A DNA stretch of 64,000 bases from CAWAND01 sp963727915. Its GTDB lineage: Bacteria; Chloroflexota; Anaerolineae; Anaerolineales; E44-bin32. A model generated the notes under the pieces. The model worked only from the letters and a program-made list of their open reading frames with translations. It did not search any database and was not told where the DNA came from. Of the stretch, positions 37,741 through 46,700 are shown in pieces (within the stretch, counting starts at the first letter, position 1; each line of letters begins with the position of its first letter). Made by a program: the position numbers and the translations under genes. The DNA lies in contig CAVSID010000002.1 of NCBI GenBank assembly GCA_963727915.1, positions 1 to 64,000 of the forward strand. The letters are read 5' to 3'.

Positions 37741-37869
37741 ATGGAACCGAATCGACCAGCGCAGGGCGCTGGCATGGGCGCAGCCCAATCTCTCCTGAGT
37801 GAAGGGGCAGCGTCCTCGTCGTTGAACCATCGATCAACCGGCAACTTCCAATCCTCCAAAGTGCCATGA
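37741..37869 (+). CDS. Possible 42-aa small ORF at the head of the WXG100 operon
   Basis: ATG 37741, preceded by AAGGAA about 9 nt upstream, encodes MEPNRPAQGAGMGAAQSLLS and 22 more residues, ending KVP at TGA 37867-37869. The peptide is polar, rich in Ala, Ser and Gln, and has no recognised domain. It ends 24 nt before the first WXG100-type gene. It could be a real small protein, a leader peptide, or chance. Confidence 0.35.
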   Translation: MEPNRPAQGAGMGAAQSLLSEGAASSSLNHRSTGNFQSSKVP

Positions 37870-37893
37870 GGAACACCTCAGAAAGGGGTTGAC

Positions 37894-38229
37894 ATGGCAG
37901 GCTTCAAGATCGTCATCGTGTACGACCAGACTGCCCAGGTCACCAGCGACTTCAAGAACCAGGAAAACGAAATCAAGCAGATGATCGGCAAGCTGAAGTC
38001 GGCACAGCAGCAGCTCGAAGGCGGGGACTGGCAAGGCAAGGGCGCCAAACAGTTCTATAGCGACATGAACGATATGCTGATGCCGTCCCTAAATCGGCTT
38101 GCCAACTCCATGCAGTCCGGCGCTGATTCCATCAAGAAAGCCGACGACGTCATGAATCAGGCCAATGAACAGCAGCAGGGCCTGTACGTCAAGATTCCCG
38201 TGATTGCGAGCTTCAAGTTCAATTCATAG
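37894..38229 (+). CDS. WXG100-family small secreted protein (ESX-like)
   Basis: Predicted 111 aa, two long helices joined by the W-x-G turn in GGDWQGKGAKQFYSDMND. There is no signal peptide, as usual for type VII substrates. An AGAAAGGGG ribosome binding site precedes the ATG. It is closely similar across the turn to the N-terminus of the large protein encoded at 53150-54308 (GDWxGKGAKQFYxDM). It is the first of four consecutive small helical genes ending at a terminator. A dimeric export substrate of the ATPase encoded at 40771-49647 is inferred. Confidence 0.85.
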   Translation: MAGFKIVIVYDQTAQVTSDFKNQENEIKQMIGKLKSAQQQLEGGDWQGKGAKQFYSDMNDMLMPSLNRLANSMQSGADSIKKADDVMNQANEQQQGLYVKIPVIASFKFNS

Positions 38230-38272
38230 GGCGAGCTTGAAGCAGGGCGTTTGATCAGAATGGGAGATAAAC

Positions 38273-38560
38273 ATGGCTGACGAGAAGATGGTTTATGCGT
38301 CTATGGAGGCGATGGCCAAGGCCTTTAGCGAAGCCCAAAAGACGCTGCAAAACACCAAATCGGCGATGGACAAATCCTCGAAGACTCTGTCGGGCGGGGG
38401 ATTGCTCGGCAAGGGCGGGGACACGTTCATCCAGGCCTTCGGTACGCTGCAAACCAAGCTCGACAAATTCATTAGCACGATGAACAAGCTTGAGAAGGAC
38501 ATCAACAAGGCAGTTCAGAAGAACAAAGAAGTCGTGGAGGCAAGCAAGAAGGGCTTCTAA
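38273..38560 (+). CDS. WXG100-like helical protein lacking the Trp
   Basis: Predicted 95 aa, helical hairpin. The turn reads SGGGLLGKGGDTFIQAFGTL, with LLG in place of WXG but the same G-K-G-x-x-F continuation as its neighbour. It is rich in Lys and Met with no signal peptide. The length is typical of WXG100 proteins, and a partner role in a heterodimer is possible. It lies 43 nt after the first WXG100 gene. Confidence 0.7.
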   Translation: MADEKMVYASMEAMAKAFSEAQKTLQNTKSAMDKSSKTLSGGGLLGKGGDTFIQAFGTLQTKLDKFISTMNKLEKDINKAVQKNKEVVEASKKGF

Positions 38561-38597
38561 CGGACACAGGCTCATACGTGAGCAGGAGGGCAACAAA

Positions 38598-38939
38598 ATG
38601 GCAGGAATAGGCGGTGCCTTTAACGGCTTAATGACTGTCCCTTCGGGCGTTCAAGATATCATGTCGCAGGTCATGGGGCAGCACAAAGTCGTCAACTCGG
38701 TCCAGAGCGCTGCAAAAAAGACGGTCGGGGCTGTGAACGGTTCTTGGATCGGCGGTGACTCCCAAGCCTACCAGGAAGCGATCGAGGGCCAACTGGCCCC
38801 GGCGATCCAACAGCTCATGGATGCCATCGCAGGCTTCAGCAGCAACCTGGGTCAGGGCATTGACATCATGAACTCGGCCGACCAGGCAGTCGGCAAAATC
38901 GGCAACGGGTTGAACGACGTCTTCAAGAAGATTATCTGA
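38598..38939 (+). CDS. WXG100-family small secreted protein
   Basis: ATG 38598 is fixed by AGGAGGG 8 nt upstream. The 113-aa protein has helix-turn-helix form with W-I-G in GSWIGGDSQAYQEAIEG. The second helix carries hydrophobic heptads (LAPAIQQLMDAIAGFSSNLG), and the C-terminus is GNGLNDVFKKII. There is no signal peptide. It is the third gene of the WXG100 operon. Confidence 0.8.
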   Translation: MAGIGGAFNGLMTVPSGVQDIMSQVMGQHKVVNSVQSAAKKTVGAVNGSWIGGDSQAYQEAIEGQLAPAIQQLMDAIAGFSSNLGQGIDIMNSADQAVGKIGNGLNDVFKKII

Positions 38940-38980
38940 CCGCGGACCCAGCGGCAGACTACTAGTAGGGAGGAACCTAC

Positions 38981-39286
38981 GTGACTACTGTACAGATGGA
39001 TTACGCCGTTATCGAGGCGCAGTCAGCGGGCCTTCAGATGGGAGCAGAGTCTCTCAAGGGAGTAGCTATGGCCCTGCACTTGGTAGCGGAATCGCTCACG
39101 GTCGCCGCCATGTTTTTCCCGGCGATTCAGAAGCTGAAGGACTATTTGGAAGGGATCGTCAAAGCGGCAAGGCATCTGGCCGACGTGATGATGCACCTGG
39201 CCAACGGTCTGGACAAGGCAGAGGAAGATCACAAGAACGGGGACGTGACCGTCAAGAGCTACTTTGCAATGAGCCAGTTGCAGTAA
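38981..39286 (+). CDS. Helical ESX-associated small protein without WXG motif
   Basis: GTG 38981 follows GGGAGGAACC. The 101 aa are almost entirely helical (IEAQSAGLQMGAESLKGVAM, LKDYLEGIVKAARHLADVMM) with a Phe-Pro break (MFFPAIQKL) where the WXG turn would lie. Size, operon position and lack of a signal peptide fit an ESX-type partner protein, but the motif is missing, so membership is inferred. A strong terminator follows. Confidence 0.6.
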   Translation: MTTVQMDYAVIEAQSAGLQMGAESLKGVAMALHLVAESLTVAAMFFPAIQKLKDYLEGIVKAARHLADVMMHLANGLDKAEEDHKNGDVTVKSYFAMSQLQ

Positions 39287-39305
39287 TTGTGCCGCGACCG
39301 TTTTG

Positions 39306-39348
39306 CGCGGCCCGATCCCCGGCGAAAGGGGCGGGCCGCGTTGTTCTT
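39306..39348 (+). terminator. Terminator of the WXG100 operon
   Basis: A 9-bp stem CGCGGCCCG/CGGGCCGCG (39306-39314 with 39332-39340) extended by CCCC/GGGG inside, followed by TTGTTCTT. Confidence 0.8.
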
Positions 39349-39372
39349 CCCCTTCGAAGGATGAGGGTCAGC

Positions 39373-40506
39373 TCACGGGGTTCCGGAGAAGATCTGCAAC
39401 AGCGTGATGGCGGCGAAGATGCCCACCGCCAGCAAGATCAGGCCCAATACGCCCAAGAGAACATACATGCGGCGCGGGACCTTTCGCCGCTCGGGTGGCG
39501 GCGAAGCATAGATCTTTGACAGGTCCTTGGAGAATTCTTGGACGTTCTTGTAGCGCGTAGCCGGGGAAACAGCCTTCTCAAGCACCCCTACCACGCCCGA
39601 TTGCTCCAGCTCTGGACGGCCGACGGGCAGCGGATTGCGAACCTGAAGGACGACATCTCGTAGTTGCTCATCGCGTCGGAGTACGTGCTCGAAGCCGGGC
39701 TTGCCGGCCAACATCTCGTAGAAGATCATCCCCAGTGAGTAGACATCGGCCGCCGGTGTGGGCCCAAGGCCCGGCGAACCACTCATGATTTCTGGGGCGG
39801 TATAGGCGGGCTCACACAGGTGGGTCCAGTTGTAGCGACCATCGGCTTCTTCCGCCGTGATCAGGAAGCCCAGATCCAGCAGGGTGGGCCGGAGGTTGCC
39901 ATCTCGGTCGACTTCAACCAGTACGACGTCCGGAGTCAATGACAAATGGCATCGGTTGTTCTTCGCCAGGGGCTGAAGGGCCCTGGCGATCGTGGAAATC
40001 AACCAGGCCGCCTGTGTGTGCCAGACCTGCGGGGTTTCCAGGAGCAGATCCCTGAGGATCTTGCCTTCGACATGGCGGTAGACGCTGAATACCCGGGGCT
40101 CACCACGGAAGGTGATCTCACCGTATGCCCGCTTGGCGCCGCCGGGGTAGGGCGGCAGGGGCACGAGGTACAGCGGCCTTGAGCTGGGGAAAAACGAGCG
40201 GATGGTCGCCCCCATGCCTGTGGCTCTGGGAGCGATCGATGACAAGACGCCGGCTTCCCGGCGCAGCCTGTCGGCGTGTTCTTCCCCGGAATGGGCGACT
40301 TTCAGGAAGACCGGTGTCCCGTCCCGTTCCGCCTCATACAGCGCTGCCGTTCGCCATGCGCGCACGAACTTGGTTACCTTCAGATCACCGAGCGTGTCGC
40401 CGTAGCCCAGCAGGGCATAACCCTGTTCGGCAGGGCAGTCCTTGTCCTGGCACCACAGATTCCCGTCGAAGGTCTCGCGCTCGCATCGTTCACAGAATCG
40501 ATACAT
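39373..40506 (-). CDS. Membrane-anchored Ser/Thr pseudokinase with N-terminal zinc ribbon (EssB/YukC-like role inferred)
   Basis: Predicted 377 aa. A Cys4 zinc ribbon (CERC..C..C, residues 5-24) precedes a kinase-like domain. The ATP lysine is kept (VFLKV, K69), as are DLG (211-213), APE and DVYSLGMIFYEMLAGK. The catalytic loop reads CHLSLTPDVVLVE where active kinases have HRDxKPxN: the catalytic Asp, the Lys and the Asn are all lost. A single TM helix lies at the C-terminus (about 350-372). Firmicutes type VII systems use EssB/YukC, a membrane pseudokinase, as a core part, and this gene sits between the WXG100 operon and the EccC-like ATPase. Order of the TM and the lack of an outer domain differ from EssB. 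Confidence 0.78.
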   Translation of the reverse strand: MYRFCERCERETFDGNLWCQDKDCPAEQGYALLGYGDTLGDLKVTKFVRAWRTAALYEAERDGTPVFLKVAHSGEEHADRLRREAGVLSSIAPRATGMGATIRSFFPSSRPLYLVPLPPYPGGAKRAYGEITFRGEPRVFSVYRHVEGKILRDLLLETPQVWHTQAAWLISTIARALQPLAKNNRCHLSLTPDVVLVEVDRDGNLRPTLLDLGFLITAEEADGRYNWTHLCEPAYTAPEIMSGSPGLGPTPAADVYSLGMIFYEMLAGKPGFEHVLRRDEQLRDVVLQVRNPLPVGRPELEQSGVVGVLEKAVSPATRYKNVQEFSKDLSKIYASPPPERRKVPRRMYVLLGVLGLILLAVGIFAAITLLQIFSGTP

Positions 40507-40770
40507 GGTCTGTAACCTCTGTGGTGCGCCTGAATGCCGGACGCAGGCGAAGCCTCATGATGGTACCGGTGTCAGGGAGTTCGACTGAAATCGGTCGCGT
40601 CATTGGCGGTCAGATTGAATCCGGTTTATCATCTGAGGGCAATCGCGACGATCATCAGTTCCTGAGAAAGCCCGACCATTTTAGACGAACGTCCTCGGGG
40701 TTGTCAAACTGCCCCGTCGTGGGTGTCTACGTCATGAGTTCCACAAGATCGACCATGGGAGAAGCAAGCT

Positions 40771-43700
40771 ATGGCCATTGAATACATTGACCGAGTGCCG
40801 AGAATTCAACCTGAGCTCCCCTTCGGCGAGGTCAAGATTCCCAATCCGCCGCAGGATGAAAGTGGCCGTGGACAGGACATCATCAGCCTCCTGCTCCCTC
40901 TGGTGACGGTTCTGGGGTTCGTGTTCGTTTCCAGCAGTTCAGGCAATGCCCTGTTCGCCGTGCCCATGGCAGCCACCATGCTGCATTTCCGTCGGCGTGG
41001 CACTCTTCCGTCGGCCCGGGGGAAAGGAAGCTGAGCAAAAGCGAAAAGAATACGCCGAAACCCTGACCGACATGCGGCTCGAAATGGTTCGGTCGCACAA
41101 CGCTCAGCGGCTCTTCTATCATCACAACTACCCCGACGTGGCCACGTTATTCGAGATTGCCGCCCGCAAAGAAGAGAGCCGCTTTGGCACGCGTTTGTGG
41201 GAGCGCAGGCCGGACGACAGCGATTTCGGCGCTGTCCGGCTCGGCATGGGGGCCCGCCCTTCGACGGTGATCTATACGTTGGGCCAGTCCGGAATCAGAC
41301 GCAGGACACGACCCGTTGGCAAGCGAAGCCCGGCGTCTGGAGCAGGATTCGACCGTGCTTGACGACGCGCCGATCACCATTCCCCTCCGGCCGTTTGTGA
41401 AAGAGACTTCGGACGCCGGAGACACCTCGGATGAAGACAAGGAATCTCCGATCCCAAAGGCCATCGCCTCCAAGCACGCCGTGGGCATCTTTGGAGCCAA
41501 CCCCACCAATACCGCTGATTTCGCCCGTGCCATGATCGCCCATTTCGTAACATTTCATTCAGCGGTCGACACCCGCCTTCACGTGGTGGGCTTGCCGGGG
41601 AACCAGGAAAGCTGGGAGTGGGCGGGGTGGTTGCCGCACGTCAACGCCAGGGAAATCGGCTTCGACGATGAGGACGGCCGCCGCCCTGAGAAGATCGACC
41701 AACTCTGCTTCGCCTCCGAAAAGGAAGAAGTATCTGAGTTTTGGATGCGATTGAAGCGGGAGCTGGATCAGCGACAGCTCCGGCTCCAGGAATCCGATGA
41801 AGAGGACAAGAAGGGCGCCTCCGATGTCTCGCTGCCGTTCAACCTGGTCATCGTCGATTTGTTAGGCGATATGCCTGAGGATTCCCCGCTGGCGGAGATC
41901 GCTTCTGAAAGCGTTGTGGCCACCATCACCAAGGATGGGCCTACCCTGGGCGCCGCCGTTATCTTCCTCGCCAACGATCCGTCTCAAGTGCCCAGCGATT
42001 GCCTAGCCATGATCGAAGTGGCAGCTGTCGGGGCCAAGGTCGTCTTCCGCTATGCGGAGGTTGGGGTCAACTCGACCCGCTATTTGGGCAACGCCGACTT
42101 GGCCACGGCCAGCGACGCCAAGCAGCAGCTGGCGGCCCAAATCCGTCGCCTAGATGTGCGCCGGCCGGCCGGGGCTGATCTGCCGCGATCGGTGGATCTG
42201 CTCCAAATGCAGTCCCGTCTGGAGTCGCGCCGCATCAGAACCGTGGACAAGCTCGACGTGGAGAACAAGTGGAAGACGAGCATCCTCCCCGAGCGGTCCG
42301 AGTGGCTGAGGGCGCCCATCGGGATGACCAGCATGCGCGACATCCGGACGCTTGTGTTTTCGGCCAAGGAGGGTGGGGACGGTGTCCATGGGATGATCGC
42401 CGGCACCACCGGGTCCGGCAAATCCGAACTCCTTCTAACCCTGATTGCCTCCATGGCTGTCAAGTACGACCCGCGTCTGGTCAATTTCGTTCTGGTGGAT
42501 TTCAAGGGGGGCGCGGCCTTCGAACCCTTTCGCAAGCTGCCCCATTGTGTTGACATCCTGACCAATCTCGAGGCCAATGCCGTCGAGAGGATGTTTGTCG
42601 CCATCCAGGCGGTGATGGACGATCGCAGCCGCCTGCTCGCCATCAGCAACGCCAAAGATTTGGTGGATTACCGCAAGAAGGTTATCCCGCGCCTGCGCCC
42701 CGACGATCCCTTGCCTAGGACATTCCCGCATCTGTTCATCATTGTCGACGAATTTGCCGAAATGATCGCCGCCAATCCCGATTATAAGGACAAGTTCGAG
42801 AGCATCACCCGTTTGGGACGCGCGTTCGGCGTCACACTGATACTTTCCACACAGCGTCCGGCGGGGGTCGTGACCGATCAGATGCGCGCCAACATGAAGT
42901 TCCGTATCTGTCTGAGGGTGGAGACGCCGGACGACAGCAAGGAGCTGCTTGGGCGTCCGGATGCGGCTTTCCTCCCCAATATGGGCGGCCGCGGCTACAT
43001 CCAGGTTGGCAATGACGTCCTGGTGCCGATGCAGGTTGCACGCGTCGGCGGCGACTATAGTGACGACCGCACGGTCGTCCTGAAGGACGTTATTTGGCTG
43101 GACGATCAGAAGGCCTCGGGCACCCAAGCGACTGACGACCAGCCGTTGTATTCGGATATGGAGATCGCCGAAGCCCTGGGCATGGAACCGGGTGAAACCC
43201 CGACCACCATGCTGGACTGGATCGTCGGGAGCGCCGTCATCCGCGCCAGACAGGACGGTGTACCAGTTCAACGCAAGCCGTGGCCGGACCCGCTGCCTGA
43301 GCATCTCTCGCTCACCGATCCGGTAGATGCCCGCTACTTGAACACCGAACGGGAGATTTCGGACGACAGGACGATCGTCATCAGCGAGGATCTGGACGAT
43401 TGGCTGAATAACGACAAAGAAGAAGCGATCTGGCCGGAGTTGGATCCCAAATCGGTGCCGCCTCTGGTGGCCTCCATCGGTTTAGTCGACAATCCCTACC
43501 GCGCAGAACAGCGCCTTCTGAACATCGATTTGAGCGCCGGGCCGGTTGTGCTGTTCGGCACTGCTGGCCGCGGCAAGACGACGTTCGTGAAGAGTCTGCT
43601 TCTGGGTCTGGCGGCCACTCGGACGCCAAACGACCTGCATATGTACGCGCTCGACTTTGGCCGAGGCGGGCTTAAACCGATTCAGGACCTGCCTCACCTG

Positions 43701-46700
43701 GGCGCAGTGATCGACGTCTCCGAGACCAGCCGAGTGGATCAGTTGATCCGGATGATCCGCAGCATCGTCAACGAGCGTCAGGAGATGCTCGAATCCTATC
43801 TGTCCCTTGACGATTACAACGCCAAGAACCCTGACAAGAGGTTTCCAGACGTTGTCGTGGTCATCGACAACTTCGCAGAATTCCAGGAGAGTTTCGAGTA
43901 CCAGATCCAGGAACTGATGACGCTCGTGCGCGATGGCCGCGCCTTTGGTATCAACTTCGTGATCACGGCCGGATCCCCGGGTGACATCGGCGGCAAATTC
44001 ATCAACCTGCTGACGCAGCGAATGTCGCTGACCCTGGCTGATGACAGCCAATACGCCGATATCGTCGGCCGCGGTGCCCGACGCTTCGACAACGTTCCAG
44101 GGCGTGGCCTGCTGTCGCTGATCGTGGACGATGAGCCGAAACCGGTCGAATTCCACGTGGGCATTCCGGGCCGTCCGGACGCCCTGAGCGACACCGACCA
44201 AGTCGATGGCTTCCAGATGATCTCTCAGCGGATGGAACGTGTCTGGACGGCGATGGGTGGGACGCGCCCCGCCGCTGAACTCCCTCGGGCCATCGGCCTG
44301 TTGGGGATGTACTCACTCCTGGAGGAGAAGGACGTCACGCGAATCGGTGACATTCCCATCGCTGACAACTGGAAATGGAGTATGGTGCCTGAGAACCAGG
44401 AGTGGCTCCGGGCGCCTTTGGGTCTCATCAGCAGCCGTGAGGTGCGCAGCATCGTCTTCTCGGCCAAGGCCGACGGGGATGGCGTACATGGGATGGTGGC
44501 CGGGACCACGGGCTCGGGCAAATCTGAGCTCTTGCTGACCCTGATCGCGGCCATGGCCATTCGCTACGATCCGCGGATCGTCAACTTCGTGCTGGTCGAC
44601 TTCAAGGGCGGTGCCGCATTCGAGCCGTTCAAGAAGCTCCCGCATTGTGTTGACATCGCCACCAATCTTCAGGGCAACGCCGTCGAGCGCATCTTCGTGG
44701 CCATGAAGGCCGAGCTGGACCGGCGCGCCAAACTACTGGCCGACGCACGCGTCAACGACCTGGTTGACTATCGGCGGAAAGTCATTCCCAATCTAAAGGA
44801 AGGTGACTCGCTCCCCAACACCTTCCCGCATCTGTTCATCATCGTCGACGAGTTTGCCGAAATGATCATGGCCAACCCCGATTACAAGGCCCAATTTGAA
44901 AGCATCACGCGCTTGGGCCGAGCCTTCGGGGCCACCCTGATCCTGGCCACCCAGCGCCCGGCGGGTATGGTTACCGACCAGATGCGCGCCAATATGAAAT
45001 TCCGCATCTGCCTGCGTGTCGAAACGCCAGAGGACAGTAAGGAACTGATCAAGCGTGACGACGCCGCCCGACTGCCACCGATCGGTGGCAGGGGATACAT
45101 CCAAGTGGGCCACAGCGGACTGACCGAGCTTCAGGCAGCATGGGCCGGCTCGGATTACACCGACGACCTTCCCGACCCTGTCTATACGACCGATGAGATC
45201 ACCAAGGCCCTGGGCATGGCGGAAGGCGTCAAACCGGGGATCCTGATCGATTGGGTAGTGGGTGCCTTGGCGGCTGAATCCGAGCGGCAAGGGGTTCCCA
45301 AGCAGACCAAACCCTGGCCCGATCCTCTACCTAACGTGCTGCCGATCAATGAGAAAATCGACGCTTTCTACATCAAGAGCGACCGCAGCGGCCGCGCCAA
45401 GACTTTGGTCATCGGGCCGGACATCGAAGCCTGGATCAAGAATGACAAAGAAGAGTCGCTGTGGCAGCCGTGGGATTGGAGCGGTCCGCTGCCGATGGCG
45501 GCCGAGTTTGGCCTGGTCGACAATCCGTTCCGCGCTGAGCAGCAGGTGCTCAAGATTGACCTGTCCAACGACCCGGTGGCCGTGTTTGGCGCCGCCGGGC
45601 GCGGCAAGACGACTTTCGTCAAATCACTCTTGCTCAGCCTGGGAGCTGCGCATAGCCCGGCCGAATTGAACATCTTCGCCCTGGACTTCGGGCGAGGCGG
45701 GTTGAAGTCCATCGCTGATATGCCCCACGTGGGAGCCACGATCGACGCCTCCCAGCCAGAACGGGTGGAGCAGTTGTTCCGCCTGATCGCCGGGCTGATG
45801 AAGGACCGGCAGGAGCGTCTGGCGTCCTACGCCTCGATCGAGGACTACAACGCACAGAAGAAGGACAACCCCGAGCAGTTGATCCCGATGGTGGTGGTCG
45901 TCATCGACAACTTTGCTGAATTCCAGGAGAGCTACGAACACCTTATTCCGGAGCTCACGGCCATGGTCCGGGACGGCCGCTCGATGGGCATCTACTACAT
46001 CGTGACCGCTAGCCAAACCAGCGAGGTGCCCAGCAAGTTGTACAACGCTTTTTCTGAACGCCTGACCTTCACTTTGGCGGAACCAACGGCGATGCAGGAC
46101 GTTGTTGGGCGCGGCGCCCTGGGCCTGGTCGATGTTCCGGGTAGGGGCCTGATCAATATCGGTGGCCAGCCGCTCGAGTTCCATGTGGCCATGCCGGTGA
46201 TTGAAGGTCAGAAAGACCCATATGCCTTCCTGGCCGAACGCATGGAGAAGATCTGGTCGGCACAGGGTGGCAAGCGTCCCGCCGCCGAACTGCCGCGCTC
46301 GGTCACCCTGTTCGAGATGTACTCGATGCTGCTCGGCAAGCGGGTCGACCAGTTGGGCGATCTGCCGATCGCTGACAATTGGCAGAAGAGCATGGTCCCC
46401 GAAAATCAGGAGTGGCTGCGAGCGCCCTTGGGGCTTGTCAGCAGTCGTGAAGTGCGTGAAATGGTCTTTTCGGCCAAAGCGGACGGGGATGGCGTGCACG
46501 GCATGGTGGCCGGGACAACGGGCTCCGGCAAGTCGGAACTCATTCTGACCCTGATCGCTGCCATGGCATTGAAATACGACCCACGCATCGTTAACTTCGT
46601 GCTGGTTGACTTCAAGGGCGGAGCGGCTTTCGAGCCGTTCAAGCGGCTTCCGCATTGCGTCGACATCGCCACCAACCTGCAGGGCAACGCCGTGGAGCGT

